Assembly (NCBI GenBank): GCA_001054945.1
Contig: JVKJ01000002.1
Coordinates: forward strand, 93,501 to 157,500
Length of the DNA stretch: 64,000 nucleotides
Direction of reading: 5' to 3'
Origin: Corynebacterium falsenii
GTDB lineage: Bacteria > Actinomycetota > Actinomycetes > Mycobacteriales > Mycobacteriaceae
The notes beneath the pieces are model-generated. The model was not told the DNA's origin, ran no database searches, and was given only the letters and a program-made list of their open reading frames with translations. The position numbers and the translations under genes are program-made. Shown here in pieces: positions 45,449 through 55,418 of the stretch (positions are counted from its first letter, which is position 1; each line of letters starts with the position of its first letter).

Positions 45449-46188
45449 CGCGCCCGCCCCGGAAAGTTCGTCGCGAGCCACGTCACCCCTCGGCGCGCGG
45501 CCCACTTCACCTCGTCTTCCTTATCTGCCGTCCACATGTACGTCCCGTCCCCGTACCGTCCGATGATGTCCGGCCTCACCCGACCTCGCGCCACGGACAG
45601 CCCATGCGCATTCACCGCGCCCAGCTTTTCCAGCCCGGGATTCAGCATCCGCTGGTACTCCCGGCGCAACAGAATCCGGTGCGTGGCCGGGTTAATCATC
45701 CGGAACCTCACCAGCGATTGCGGGCTGAAGCTAATCAGGTGCACAGCCGCACTCTGATCCAGGTGCATCGCACTCAATTCCTGGAGCAACGCGTACTCGA
45801 CCTTCGGACCGTAGCGGTTGGGGTGCTTGGTTTCGATAAAGATTTGGACGCCACCCCGCCCCGCAGAATGCCGCTCATCCTGGAAGAACGTCAGAAGCGT
45901 CCGCAGGCGCAACACCCTGGCTGGTTCCTCGATGCTGCCCACGTTGAGCTCCTTGAGCTGCGCCAGGGTCATTTCGCTGACCACCCCGCTGCCGCCCGAG
46001 ACCTTGTCCACGCTGACGCGGTCCATGGTGCGGTCGTGCAGGCATACCAGCTCCCCGTCGCGCGTGAGGCGGATGTCGCATTCGAAACCGTCTGCCCCTC
46101 GCTTGGCCGCTAGCTCGTAGGCGCGGATGGTGTGCTCGGGGACTTCGCCGCTGGCACCGCGATGGGCAACGATCTCCATGCCTCTCAT
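45424..46188 (-). CDS. Glycerophosphodiester phosphodiesterase
   Basis: Hydrolyses glycerophosphodiesters to glycerol-3-phosphate and an alcohol. 254 residues from ATG 46188 (ATG 46179 is also possible). GDPD-type TIM barrel: AHRGASGEVPEHT (catalytic His), FECDIRLTRDGELVCLHD (metal Glu/Asp and second His) and FIETKHPN. No signal peptide, unlike GlpQ of enteric bacteria. The 3' end is partly duplicated in tandem. Counterpart of Rv3842c by type. Confidence 0.88.
   Translation of the reverse strand: MRGMEIVAHRGASGEVPEHTIRAYELAAKRGADGFECDIRLTRDGELVCLHDRTMDRVSVDKVSGGSGVVSEMTLAQLKELNVGSIEEPARVLRLRTLLTFFQDERHSAGRGGVQIFIETKHPNRYGPKVEYALLQELSAMHLDQSAAVHLISFSPQSLVRFRMINPATHRILLRREYQRMLNPGLEKLGAVNAHGLSVARGRVRPDIIGRYGDGTYMWTADKEDEVKWAARRGVTWLATNFPGRARKWRDEVG
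45846..45854 (+). repeat. GGACGCCAC motif copy 15
   Basis: In the glycerophosphodiesterase gene (Gly-Gly-Val); ATTT flank. Confidence 0.7.
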
Positions 46189-46302
46189 TTGTAGTACGGA
46201 TGTACTGGTTTGGCATGTTGAACCAACCCCGCCGCCGCGGGGCGACCGCGCACCCCGCTCCACCCGGTTGCACCTACAAAATTGCCGACATCGTTATAGG
46301 CT

Positions 46303-47229
46303 GTGCAGGTGGAAAAAACCGGGTTGCAGTCGGCGCGCACCGCGCCGGAGCCAAATGTCACGAAGACCGCCCTGGTCTTCGAAGGCGGAGCCATGCGCGC
46401 GGTCTACTCAGCCGCGATGGTCCAAGCCCTGCTGGAAGCAGACCTGAACTTCGATTGGGTGTGCGGCAATTCCGCCTCCGCCTCGCACATGGCGAACTAT
46501 GTCACCCGCACCCCTGACTTGCTTCGCAAGACGTTCACCACGTTCCCGAGCAACCCGAATTTCGGCGGCTTCCGCACTTTCCTGCGCGGCGATGGGTTCT
46601 TCAATGCCAACTACATTTACGGCGAAGCTGCCCTCCCCGGAGAGCCCATCGCGATGGACTGGGACGCCTTCGCCAATTCCCCCGTCCGCTTCCGCATTTC
46701 CGGCTTCAACGGCCGCACCGGGGAGACCGTTCACTGGGGCCGCGAGCACATCAAGACTTTCGCGGACTTCCAGATCCGCGCCCGCGCCTCCTCGACCCTG
46801 CCGGTATTCATGCCCGCCGTGGAGATCGACGGGGACCACTGGTTCGACGGCGCCTTCGGCCCCACCGGCGGCATCCCCATCGATTCAGCAGAGCAGGATG
46901 GCTTTGACCGCTTCCTGTTCGTGCTGACCCGCACCCGCCGCTACACCAAGCACGCGGGACGCTTCGGCTGGTACCTGAAGCGCACCTTCGCCGACTACCC
47001 GGCCCTGGTCGAATCCATCATCACCCGCCACGTCCGCTACAACGAGACGCGCGAGCGGATCTTCGAGCTGGAACGCCAGGGCAAGGCATACATTTGGGCG
47101 CCCGATTCGGTCACCATCTCCAACGGCAATCGCCGCCCCAAGTCGCTGAACAAGGCCTACTTGCAAGGCCTACAGCAGGCCCGCAAGGAGATGCCCGCCA
47201 TTCGGGAGTTCCTGGGCAAGGCGCCGTAG
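46303..47229 (+). CDS. Patatin-like phospholipase/acyl hydrolase
   Basis: 308 residues. FEGGAMRAVYSAAMV (oxyanion loop), nucleophile motif GNSAS and catalytic DGA (WFDGAFGPTGG) show a patatin Ser-Asp dyad. Cytoplasmic. Start GTG 46303 or 46309; a TATAGG hexamer ends about nine bases before GTG 46309 with no Shine-Dalgarno, suggesting a leaderless start. Lipid substrate unknown. Confidence 0.85.
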   Translation: MQVEKTGLQSARTAPEPNVTKTALVFEGGAMRAVYSAAMVQALLEADLNFDWVCGNSASASHMANYVTRTPDLLRKTFTTFPSNPNFGGFRTFLRGDGFFNANYIYGEAALPGEPIAMDWDAFANSPVRFRISGFNGRTGETVHWGREHIKTFADFQIRARASSTLPVFMPAVEIDGDHWFDGAFGPTGGIPIDSAEQDGFDRFLFVLTRTRRYTKHAGRFGWYLKRTFADYPALVESIITRHVRYNETRERIFELERQGKAYIWAPDSVTISNGNRRPKSLNKAYLQGLQQARKEMPAIREFLGKAP

Positions 47230-47277
47230 GGGCTGGCGTCTCCCCTCACCACCTGCCTCCTCCCCTGGAATTCGGGG

Positions 47278-48348
47278 TCAGAGGTCGGCGTCCCCCATGA
47301 CCTTCCGCAGCACCTTCGCGGAGTGCGCGAACTGCGCGGCCTCCCCCTCGTCCAGGTCCAGCTCAACCACGTGGCGAACGCCCTGGCGATTGATCACCGC
47401 AGGCGTGCCGATGTACAGATCCTCCTCGCCGTACTCGCCTTCCAGCAGCGCGGACACGGGCAGCGCCACGTCCTGGTTCTGCAGCACCGCGCGGACGATG
47501 CGCGCCAGCCCCATCCCAATGCCGTAGCTGGTGGAACCGGTCGCCTGGATGATCTCGTAGGCGGCATCCCGCGTCTTGGTGAAGATCTCCTCAATGTCCT
47601 CCGACCCCGTGGCCTTGTGTTCCAGCCTCTTGCGCAGGGGCACGCCCGCCACCGATCCGGACGAGAGGACGGGCAGCTCCGTATCCCCGTGCTCGCCGAT
47701 GACGTACGCGTGCACGGAGATGGGCGAGACGTCAAAGTAATGCCCCAGGGCATAGCGGAAACGGGCTGTGTCCAGCACCGTTCCGGAGCCGATCACCTGT
47801 GCGCTCGGGAGCCCGGAGATCTTCCAGGTCGCGTAGCTGAGGATGTCGACGGGGTTCGTGGCCACGACGAAGATCCCATCGAAGCCATGATCCATGACTT
47901 GCCCCACGATGGAGCGGAAGATCGCGACGTTCCTGGTCACCAGGTCCAGCCGGGTCTCGCCGGGCTTCTGAGCCACGCCGGCGCAATTGACCACGATGGC
48001 CGCGTCACGGCAGTCCTCGTAGGTGCCCACGGTGACGCGCATAGTGTGCCCCGCCCACGGAACTGCGTGGCTGAGGTCCTGGACGTGCCCCCAGGTTTTC
48101 CGTTCGTCGATGTCGATGATTGCAAGGTGGTCGCACAGACCCTGGTTGACGATGGCATAGGCAAAAGCAACCCCCACGTCGCCGGCGCCGATGAGGACGA
48201 TTTTGTTTCCGGTGGTGGGGGTGTGGGGATTCTTGGGGACGCCATCGCCGGGCGTTCTACCGCCCGGCAGCAACGTGGTCGGATCGGTCGTGTCAGCGGA
48301 CTCTGGGTGGTTGTGGTGTGTGGTGCCATGGCTCGCGTGATCGCTCAT
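47278..48348 (-). CDS. ldh: L-lactate dehydrogenase with long N-terminal extension
   Basis: NAD-dependent interconversion of pyruvate and lactate. 356 residues, about 40 more than the C. glutamicum enzyme. Rossmann motif [25 protein letters not shown] and the catalytic [14 protein letters not shown] are intact. Residues 1-50 are a His/Thr/Pro-rich extension (for example [12 protein letters not shown]). ATG 48348 is preceded by TAGGCT-GGGAGCC, compatible with a leaderless start; no later start precedes the Rossmann fold. Confidence 0.92.
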   Translation of the reverse strand: MSDHASHGTTHHNHPESADTTDPTTLLPGGRTPGDGVPKNPHTPTTGNKIVLIGAGDVGVAFAYAIVNQGLCDHLAIIDIDERKTWGHVQDLSHAVPWAGHTMRVTVGTYEDCRDAAIVVNCAGVAQKPGETRLDLVTRNVAIFRSIVGQVMDHGFDGIFVVATNPVDILSYATWKISGLPSAQVIGSGTVLDTARFRYALGHYFDVSPISVHAYVIGEHGDTELPVLSSGSVAGVPLRKRLEHKATGSEDIEEIFTKTRDAAYEIIQATGSTSYGIGMGLARIVRAVLQNQDVALPVSALLEGEYGEEDLYIGTPAVINRQGVRHVVELDLDEGEAAQFAHSAKVLRKVMGDADL

Positions 48349-48540
48349 GGCTCCCAGCCTATGCTGTGTTCCCGGCATATTCTTTCCCCGCTGGAATAAA
48401 CATACGTATCCTGGGGTTTGTGCTTATTGCGCCCGGTGAAAAGGTTCTTGTTCCGCGCAGGACCCCTTGCAGGACCGCGGAGCTTTCACCACACTGGGCA
48501 GGGCACCGCTTTGATAAAACTATTTAGGAGGATGCCAATT

Positions 48541-49146
48541 ATGGCTACGTACGAACTTCCAGAACTGGACTACGCTTACGATGCACTGGAGCCCCACATC
48601 TCCGCTGAGATTATGGAGCTGCACCACTCCAAGCACCACGCAACGTACGTGAAGGGCGCTAACGCTGCGCTGGAGGCAATGGAGAAGGCTCGCGAAGAGG
48701 GCACCAACCCAGATCAGATCCGCGCCCTGTCCAAGAACCTGGCGTTTAACCTGGGTGGCCACACCAACCACTCCATCTTCTGGAAGAACCTTTCCCCTAA
48801 CGGTGGCGGCGAGCCAACCGGCGAGCTGGCAGAGGCCATCAACCGTGACTTCGGTTCCTTCGAGAAGTTCAAGGATCAGTTCTCCTCCGCAGCCCTGGGC
48901 CTGTACGGCTCCGGCTGGGCAGTGCTGGGTTACGACCACATCGCAGGTCGCCTGGTTATCGAGCAGCTGACCGACCAGCAGGGCAACGTTTCCGTCGACC
49001 TGACCCCGCTGCTGATGCTGGATATGTGGGAGCACGCTTTCTACCTGCAGTACAAGAACGTGAAGGCTGATTACGTCAAGGCAGTCTGGAACGTCTTCAA
49101 CTGGGACGACGTGGCACAGCGCTACGCCAAGGCAGCCAACAAGTAA
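48541..49146 (+). CDS. sodA: Superoxide dismutase (Mn/Fe)
   Basis: Detoxifies superoxide. 201 residues, typical length. Metal ligands are His28 (LHHSKHH), His77 ([10 protein letters not shown]), Asp161 and His165 ([14 protein letters not shown]). Start ATG 48541 with AGGAGG nine bases upstream. Codon use is strongly biased, implying high expression. Monocistronic, with a strong terminator. Confidence 0.97.
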   Translation: MATYELPELDYAYDALEPHISAEIMELHHSKHHATYVKGANAALEAMEKAREEGTNPDQIRALSKNLAFNLGGHTNHSIFWKNLSPNGGGEPTGELAEAINRDFGSFEKFKDQFSSAALGLYGSGWAVLGYDHIAGRLVIEQLTDQQGNVSVDLTPLLMLDMWEHAFYLQYKNVKADYVKAVWNVFNWDDVAQRYAKAANK

Positions 49147-49172
49147 TCATCTGGCGCCTCCCACTGGCGACA

Positions 49173-49199
49173 GGGCCCCGCTATTGCGGGGCCCTTTTT
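49173..49199 (+). terminator. Strong Rho-independent terminator of sodA
   Basis: 9-bp perfect stem GGGCCCCGC / GCGGGGCCC with a 4-base loop followed by TTTTT. Confidence 0.95.
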
Positions 49200-49227
49200 C
49201 ATGCTCGCTTATCGTGACCGAGCGCGC

Positions 49228-49950
49228 TTAGAAAACTCCCGTCGGACAGGTCACACCGTTGGGCCCATGCATGCAGTACCCGGCAGGGTTCTTGTGGAGG
49301 TACTGCTGGTGCTCGTCTTCCGCCAGGAAGTACTCACCGCACCCGGCGTCCTTCAGAAGGCCCACCTCGGTGGTCAGATCGCCGAAGCCCGCTTCTGCGA
49401 ACCGTTCCTTCCACGTCTCCAGTGCGGCACGCACACGCTGCAGCTGCTCCTCATCATGCGCATACACGGCGCTGCGGTATTGGGTTCCCACGTCATTGCC
49501 CTGCCGATCGCCCTGGGTCGGATCGTGGTTCTCGAAAGCCACCTTGAGTAGCTCCTCCACGCGCACTTTTTCCGGGTCGAAAACCACCCGGACCGCCTCG
49601 GCGTGTCCAGTCCGGCCGGTGCAGACCTCGCGATATGTGGGGTTGGCGGTGTAGCCGCCCGCGTATCCCACGCTGGTCCCCATCACACCGTCGATGTCCC
49701 AGAACAGCCGCTCCGCTCCCCAGAAGCACCCCAGAGCCAGCACCACCTCGCGCAAGGGACCGTGCTCGCCGACGTTCTCCCACGCAGGATCTTGAGCCCC
49801 TGCAAGAGGGGTTCCCAGCACCGCATTGGGCGCCGGATCGGGGTTCACCGGGTGGCGGCCTCCCGTTAGCGCATCCTCGGCACTGACCTTCTCCGCCCGA
49901 TAGGGGCCGGTGGAGTTCAGGGCCATCATCTTCTCGAACAAACTGCTCAT
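49228..49950 (-). CDS. msrA: Peptide-methionine (S)-S-oxide reductase
   Basis: Repairs oxidised methionine. 240 residues; catalytic GCFWG at 74-78 with Cys75, and resolving cysteines in the C-terminal tail (DAGCGEYF and HGPNGVTCP regions). The first 65 residues are an N-terminal extension common in actinobacterial MsrA. Start ATG 49950 with AGGAGG upstream. Convergent with sodA, a sensible oxidative-stress neighbour. Confidence 0.95.
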   Translation of the reverse strand: MSSLFEKMMALNSTGPYRAEKVSAEDALTGGRHPVNPDPAPNAVLGTPLAGAQDPAWENVGEHGPLREVVLALGCFWGAERLFWDIDGVMGTSVGYAGGYTANPTYREVCTGRTGHAEAVRVVFDPEKVRVEELLKVAFENHDPTQGDRQGNDVGTQYRSAVYAHDEEQLQRVRAALETWKERFAEAGFGDLTTEVGLLKDAGCGEYFLAEDEHQQYLHKNPAGYCMHGPNGVTCPTGVF

Positions 49951-50033
49951 TGTTGCCTCCTGTGCTCTGGTTCCCGGCGCGGGGGCTGTTATCGCTGCGT
50001 CCGCCGCCGTTGGGGGGGACGTTGTTGGGTCCC

Positions 50034-51869
50034 CTACGGTGATGTCCGGGCTCTCTTAGTAGAGGACGCCACAGCGGCCTCACGTATTCCCGGTGCGCCG
50101 CGGCGGAGCCATTCACGCACGTACCGCGTGGCCACACAATCATCCCGGTTGTACTTTTCCAAGGTGCGCCTGGCGACCAACGCTGTGGTGGCACTATAAC
50201 CCGTGGCCTGCTCGAACAAGGCAATGGCTGCCTTGCCATCGACCCCGTCCTGGCTGAAGGTGAATCCAGCCAGCGGAGAGATTGCCTTCAACCCCAGGGA
50301 GTCCGTTCCCAGGAGGGCTTGGCGCACAATCGCGAAGACATCGCACCAGTGCGGGGACGCGATGAAGCCCTCCACTTCGTCGATAGTGGGCATGCGGATT
50401 CCGCCGTAATCCTGGCCGCCATACGCGCGCGCATAGTGCCGCAACCAGTGGTTTTCGCCTTGGGTGGCGTACACCCACACGACGAAGTTCTTGCCCGCTC
50501 CCAACGCCTGAGTTTTCTGGTCCATCAGCCAGTTCCAGAACTGGGCGACGTGTAACCCCTCGTCTCCGTCGCGGGAAAAATCGGTGAAGGCAAGGTATCG
50601 ACGGCCGTTGAACACGCCCCACAGAAATGTGCCGCGATTCGGGTGGGCCTCCATGTCCACGTCCAATTCCACGCAGGTAGACAATTCCTCCTGCATGGGG
50701 AGGTTGTGGTGTGACAGAGCTTCGCCGTCCTGGCCTAGCCCATATTCTTTGTGTGGTTCGCTGTGGCTCTCAATGGATCCAGGAGCAGTGGGCGGCAGGC
50801 CCTCGTCGCGCGCAACCTCCCTCCCCCGCTGCTCGTGCCCTCTGGGCGGGAGGTGAAAGTCATGGCCACACCAAAGTTCGGGGTTAGTGATCCACCGCTG
50901 CAGTGGTCGGCGTACCGCCACGTCACCGCGTAACCATGCCGCCGCCAGCTCGGACTGCTCCCCCTTGTGGGCATCCCGAAGCTCGTAGAGAGTGGAAATG
51001 CCCTCCTCTCGAACTGCGCGATTCCGATCCCCCGGCAGCAGCAGGGATACATCGGCGCGATCCAATAATTCGGCACGGCAATGATTGTGAAACTCGCATA
51101 CCTTGCACTCCTTCACCCGCGAGGGGCGGGTTGGCACGGGCGTCATGAGTGCGGCAGATAGCCCTGGGGTAACCAGGGTGGCGTCCAAAAAATAGGCGCG
51201 AGGGGCCCGCGCCCCGGCGCGACCAATCATGCACACCTCTCCGGAGGCGAAGCCCCAAGACTCCAGAATCACGTGAGCAACGGCGACCTTCTGCGCCTCC
51301 CCGGCGGCCGTGCGGTGGCGGTAACGGACCGGCAGCGGGGTGCCCAAACCCAGCGCATCCAAGCTGACGACGCGGCAGTCTGCGCGACTGTCGGAGGGCA
51401 CGGACTTGGCAACGGAGTGCCCCGTCACGATGGCGGGCGCATAGACCAGGGTGTCCTCCGTAGCGAGGCCAGAATCCATGCGGACCAGCAGATCCACAGC
51501 GGCTGAAAATGGACCGTGCTCGAGGTGTGGTCGGGTGATGAGGCGTGCCCCGGAAGCCATCGCCTCCAGGGTGTCCTCCACCGCGGTCGGACCCGGCTGG
51601 ATGTCCACGCGCGTGGGGTGCAACTTCTCACCAATCCGCGGGCGCGTGGGCAACTGGGCAAACACCATCTCCCGGCGACGAGAAGCGGTAATGAGGTGCT
51701 CAATCGATGCGGTCCGAAATTCGAGTCCCGCGAGAGTGGGGAAGCGCTGACTTCCGTTCGGTGCTCCCAACTGGCCTGAGTCCCGGGCTCGGCGGAGCAC
51801 GGCGCGGTAGCGGCACCCGGATAGATCGGCGGGTGTCACTGGCGGAAGATCGGATTCACGCGAAGTCAC
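50034..51869 (-). CDS. TM0106-family RecB-like nuclease with RNase H-like domain
   Basis: 611 residues from GTG 51869. The N-terminal half is RecB/Cas4-like, ending in a cysteine cluster CKVCEFHNHC (possible iron-sulfur ligands with upstream residues). The C-terminal half is YprB-type RNase H-like, with ELDVDMEAHP (acidic catalytic residues) and YNRDDCVATRYVREWL. Such fused proteins are found widely but without proven function. TAGACT ends about nine bases before the GTG with no Shine-Dalgarno, favouring leaderless initiation over GTG 51899. Two GGACGCCAC copies lie inside the gene. Confidence 0.8.
   Translation of the reverse strand: MTSRESDLPPVTPADLSGCRYRAVLRRARDSGQLGAPNGSQRFPTLAGLEFRTASIEHLITASRRREMVFAQLPTRPRIGEKLHPTRVDIQPGPTAVEDTLEAMASGARLITRPHLEHGPFSAAVDLLVRMDSGLATEDTLVYAPAIVTGHSVAKSVPSDSRADCRVVSLDALGLGTPLPVRYRHRTAAGEAQKVAVAHVILESWGFASGEVCMIGRAGARAPRAYFLDATLVTPGLSAALMTPVPTRPSRVKECKVCEFHNHCRAELLDRADVSLLLPGDRNRAVREEGISTLYELRDAHKGEQSELAAAWLRGDVAVRRPLQRWITNPELWCGHDFHLPPRGHEQRGREVARDEGLPPTAPGSIESHSEPHKEYGLGQDGEALSHHNLPMQEELSTCVELDVDMEAHPNRGTFLWGVFNGRRYLAFTDFSRDGDEGLHVAQFWNWLMDQKTQALGAGKNFVVWVYATQGENHWLRHYARAYGGQDYGGIRMPTIDEVEGFIASPHWCDVFAIVRQALLGTDSLGLKAISPLAGFTFSQDGVDGKAAIALFEQATGYSATTALVARRTLEKYNRDDCVATRYVREWLRRGAPGIREAAVASSTKRARTSP
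50064..50072 (+). repeat. GGACGCCAC motif copy 16
   Basis: In the C-terminal tail codons of the TM0106 nuclease gene (Val-Ala-Ser). Confidence 0.7.
51178..51186 (-). repeat. GGACGCCAC motif copy 17
   Basis: In the TM0106 nuclease gene (Asp-Ala-Thr), preceded by six T like copy 9. Confidence 0.7.
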
Positions 51870-52089
51870 AGTGCGGCCCAGTCTAGCGACCCAGGGCACC
51901 GGCCTAGAGCATCCGGCAGCTCAACATCCGAGGCCGCAAGGCATCGCCGGTGCGAACGCGGCATACGTCAACATCGGTGCTCCCGTGTGGGGTGAAAGGG
52001 ATTTTAGCTAGAGTGGTGCGTGACAAGCCTGTTGATCGGGACTGTTTTTTAGACTTTTGACGCATCTGTAGTAAGGAATTTGGAACACC

Positions 52090-52719
52090 ATGGGACTGCT
52101 TAGCGCAATGCGGAAGCGCCGCCAGGAGCGTAAGGCGATTTACAAGGCTGCCAAGGTCAGGGCAAAGGCAGAGGCCAAGGAAACCTCCAAGCTGGAACTG
52201 CAGAAGGAAAAGTACCTGCGTAAGACTGCGAAGCAGGTACGCAAGTTCGAGGCCAAGGAGTTGAAGCAGCGCCGCAAGCACGAGCAGGCGATGGCGAAGT
52301 CCGCTGTCCAGCAGCTGAAGAACGGTACCTTCAACGCGCAGAACGTGGCCCGTTACGCCGGTGCGGCTCGGGTCGCGGCGCCGGTAGCGCTCCCGATCAT
52401 CTATCGGCTTCTGAACCAACTGCGCAATTCCCAGGAGGTGTCCGTGGCTCACCGTGCGGGCGTGGTCCCGGCGGACATGGCCAAGTACGCGCAGGATGGC
52501 GCGGCGCATAAGGCGCGCATCGACCGCATCCGCAAGTCCGTGGACAAGGGCAACGTCCCCACCGGGTTCGCCAAGGACGTGAACGATCGCATGGACACAC
52601 TGGAAAAGGCTGTGGACAACAGCAAGTCCATGGGAGACGCCCAGACCAAGGACGTATTGGGATCTATCTCCCGCGACTTGGATCTCGTGGAGGCTCAGAT
52701 CGCGCAAAAGCGCCACTAA
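52090..52719 (+). CDS. DUF6474-family coiled-coil protein
   Basis: 209 residues. The first 80 are an extremely Lys/Arg/Glu-rich coiled coil (ERKAIYKAAKVRAKAEAKE), then a hydrophobic stretch AARVAAPVALPIIYRLL (about 92-115) that may contact membrane, and a second helical region. Found in corynebacteria and relatives; function unknown. AAGGAA upstream of ATG 52090. A large open frame on the opposite strand is its shadow. Confidence 0.75.
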   Translation: MGLLSAMRKRRQERKAIYKAAKVRAKAEAKETSKLELQKEKYLRKTAKQVRKFEAKELKQRRKHEQAMAKSAVQQLKNGTFNAQNVARYAGAARVAAPVALPIIYRLLNQLRNSQEVSVAHRAGVVPADMAKYAQDGAAHKARIDRIRKSVDKGNVPTGFAKDVNDRMDTLEKAVDNSKSMGDAQTKDVLGSISRDLDLVEAQIAQKRH

Positions 52720-52783
52720 TTTTGCTGGTAAACGTCATCTTCTCGCCCAGCGAAACCTCTGGGATCATGCTTTCATTAAATTC

Positions 52784-54556
52784 ATGAATCCAGAACTTCC
52801 TTCTTCGCGGGATGACAACACCCGCACACAGACCGTCACCCGGCGGCGCGTACTCCAGGGCGGCGCTGCCGCCACGGCCGTCGCCACCGCCTCCGCCCTC
52901 TCCAGCAAAGCCGCAGCGCAATCCTCCATGGGGTCGCTGGGGCCGCAACCAGAAGTCACCGAACCGCCAACCGGCCCGCACCAGGTCTTTCAGCACGGCG
53001 TGGCCTCTGGCGATCCACTGCCGGATTCCGTTCTCCTGTGGACCCGTGTGAGCTCCCACCCCGGCGACCTTCCCGGCAAGAACCAAGGCACCGCCACCAC
53101 GGTGACGTGGGAAGTTGCGAAGGACGAAAACTTCACCGATATCGTCACCCACGGTGAGGTCACAGCGACCCCAGATTCAGACATGACCGTCAAGCCGGAA
53201 GCCTCCGGGTTGGATGCCTTGACCAGCTACTTCTACCGCTTCCGGGTGCTCGACGGAGAGTTCAAGGACCAGGTATCCCCCGTCGGTAAGACCCGCACCG
53301 CCCCCGCTGCCGGCGCTAGCGTGGACGAGCTCCGATTCGCGCTGTTCAGCTGCGCCAATTGGGAGGCGGGTTACTTCCACGCGTACTCCGACATGGCTCG
53401 CCGCGGCGACATTGATTACGCACTGTGCGTGGGCGACTACATCTACGAATATCCGCGAGGCGAGTACGGCAGCAAGTTCGGCTCCATCCGCTCCGTCAAT
53501 CCTCCCCACGAAATCATTTCACTGGAGGACTACCGCGAACGCTACGGTCAATACCGCTCTGACCAGGCTCTGCAGGATGCACACGCCGTGTGCCCATGGA
53601 TCGTGACCTGGGATGACCATGAGGTCGCCAACGATAGCTGGGCCGATGGCGCCGAGAACCACTCCCCAGAAGAGGGCGATTACCACGCGCGCCGGGACGC
53701 TGCGATCCAGGCCTACCTGGAATGGCTTCCCATTCGCGCCACCGCCTTTTCCGAGGGCGGCCATATTTACCGCAACTTCGGCTTCGGTGACCTGCTCGAG
53801 CTCAACATGCTGGACCTGCGGACCTACCGCAATCAGCCGGTGAAGTTCATGGATGCCAAGCAAATCGATGATCCGAATCGCACCATGCTGGGCTCGGAAC
53901 AATTCGATTGGTTGACCAAGAAGCTCAGCTCCTCGTCCACCAAATGGAATTTGATCGGGAACTCCGTGATGATTTCACCCGTTTTGATTCCGCCGCTCGA
54001 TCCCCAGACCTCGTCCGCCGTAACGCAACTCCTGGGTATCCCAGAGCAGGGTATGCCATACAACTTTGACCAGTGGGACGGCTTTGCCGCCGAGCGCCGC
54101 AAAGTCCTGCGCTTCCTGAGCGATAACGACATCAAGAACACGGTGTGGCTCACTGGCGATATTCACTCCGCATGGGCCTGCGATGTGCCAGAAAATCCGG
54201 GTGCATATGACAAGGAAGGCGCCATCGCCACCGAGTTTGTGTGTACGTCTGTGACCTCCTCGAACATCGATGACATCCTGAAGCTCCCGGAGGATAATGG
54301 GCTTTCCCTCACCGCAGAGAATGCGTTCAAAGGGTTGAACCACCACGTGAAATACCTGGATTACGATGGCCACGGCTATTCCGTGGTTCAAGTAACTCCT
54401 GAATTCGTCCACACCGATTGGATCTTCATCCAGCCCGATGGGAAGGATCACAAGCAGGCGGCAATGTTTTACGGTCAATCCGCTCGCGCTCGAGTCGGGC
54501 AGTCTGTGGAATTGAATAAGAGCCAGTTGGATCCCGCGAATCACCAGGTCCACTAA
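52784..54556 (+). CDS. phoD: Alkaline phosphatase D (Tat-exported)
   Basis: 590 residues. Twin-arginine signal with TRRRVLQGG and cleavage about residue 46 (KAAAQ). The PhoD N-terminal domain starts HGVASGDPLPDSVLLWTRV; the metallophosphatase core has CVGDYIYEYP, TWDDHEVANDSW and LTGDIHSAWA, giving the Fe/Ca-binding residues. Hydrolyses phosphodiesters and monoesters outside the membrane. Monocistronic, with a terminator. No upstream Shine-Dalgarno was seen. Confidence 0.92.
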   Translation: MNPELPSSRDDNTRTQTVTRRRVLQGGAAATAVATASALSSKAAAQSSMGSLGPQPEVTEPPTGPHQVFQHGVASGDPLPDSVLLWTRVSSHPGDLPGKNQGTATTVTWEVAKDENFTDIVTHGEVTATPDSDMTVKPEASGLDALTSYFYRFRVLDGEFKDQVSPVGKTRTAPAAGASVDELRFALFSCANWEAGYFHAYSDMARRGDIDYALCVGDYIYEYPRGEYGSKFGSIRSVNPPHEIISLEDYRERYGQYRSDQALQDAHAVCPWIVTWDDHEVANDSWADGAENHSPEEGDYHARRDAAIQAYLEWLPIRATAFSEGGHIYRNFGFGDLLELNMLDLRTYRNQPVKFMDAKQIDDPNRTMLGSEQFDWLTKKLSSSSTKWNLIGNSVMISPVLIPPLDPQTSSAVTQLLGIPEQGMPYNFDQWDGFAAERRKVLRFLSDNDIKNTVWLTGDIHSAWACDVPENPGAYDKEGAIATEFVCTSVTSSNIDDILKLPEDNGLSLTAENAFKGLNHHVKYLDYDGHGYSVVQVTPEFVHTDWIFIQPDGKDHKQAAMFYGQSARARVGQSVELNKSQLDPANHQVH

Positions 54557-54570
54557 TTTCTTTCGATACT

Positions 54571-54611
54571 CACTGACCTCACAGTTTCGTCGCTGGGAGG
54601 TCAGTGTTTTT
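54571..54611 (+). terminator. Terminator of phoD
   Basis: 10-bp stem CACTGACCTC / GAGGTCAGTG, 16-base loop, followed by TTTTT. Confidence 0.9.
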
Positions 54612-54783
54612 GTATGCCGTGATGCCCCTTTGTTACACAATATCTATAATTACCTGCATTTGACCGCTTTCCTATATGCTTTGTATCGTCAGTCTTTACT
54701 TGTTGGACATGCGATCTCGAAGGTTAACGTCTCAACTCATTGACCACTAACCTGACAACTCGAAGCTTGGAAAGAAGTTAATT

Positions 54784-55137
54784 ATGGCACGTCGTGAAAT
54801 CACACAGTACTTTGATGATCTGGACAACACCCCATTGAACGAGGATGAGATTCAGATTGTGGAGTTTTCGGTCAACGGCACCGACTACATTCTGGACCTT
54901 TCCCAGAACAACCGCGCCAAGTTCGATGAGGCCCTGGCTCCTTTCGTTAGCAAGGCACGTAAGAACACCCGCAGCACTGCTCGGCGAAATGGACGGAGCG
55001 CGTCCTCTGCCCGCGGCAATAGCCCAGAGTTGAACAAGCGCATTCGTGAGTGGGCACAGGAGAATGGCCTGGAGGTCTCCTCCCGGGGCCGGATTTCCTC
55101 CGATGTTGTGGAAGCTTTTGAAAAGGCTCACGCCTAA
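54784..55137 (+). CDS. lsr2: Lsr2 nucleoid-associated protein
   Basis: 117 residues. N-terminal dimerisation domain (1-60, MARREITQYFDDLDN...) and C-terminal DNA-binding domain with the AT-hook-like RGR in SSRGRISSDVVEAFEKAHA. Silences AT-rich foreign DNA by binding the minor groove. Start ATG 54784 with GGAAAG ten bases upstream. Its 170-base upstream region and the sequence after it are AT-rich, consistent with autorepression. The toxin island in this window is a natural target (inference). Confidence 0.95.
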   Translation: MARREITQYFDDLDNTPLNEDEIQIVEFSVNGTDYILDLSQNNRAKFDEALAPFVSKARKNTRSTARRNGRSASSARGNSPELNKRIREWAQENGLEVSSRGRISSDVVEAFEKAHA

Positions 55138-55197
55138 ACCTTGCGCCCATAACCTCGCGCTGAGCGCAGCGACTTATACGCTGTTCAATTCTTTAGT

Positions 55198-55222
55198 GGC
55201 GACCGACTGAACATCGGTCGCC
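55198..55222. terminator. Palindrome downstream of lsr2
   Basis: 9-bp stem GGCGACCGA / TCGGTCGCC with a 7-base loop, 60 bases past the lsr2 stop and without a T-tract; a weak terminator or protein site. The remaining roughly 200 bases to the next gene are AT-rich and show nothing else. Confidence 0.45.
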
Positions 55223-55418
55223 AAAAGCGTCTATCGACCTATTTAGATTCATTCAATTAATAAATAGGGAATTCATTACTTATCAGTAAGCTTTCGGTCA
55301 CACAATGACGTGAGTCTGTCGCGGCAATTCCGTCGTAGCAATTCCACCGCAGCTTCCCACTGTCAGTGTCTCCATCAGATCCCGCCCTGTGGCATCTCTG
55401 GCACGTAGAATTCTCGGT

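Noticed and set aside
51904..52716. 270-codon minus-strand open frame
   Set aside because: Antisense to the DUF6474 gene, whose coiled-coil composition and ribosome site make it the real gene.
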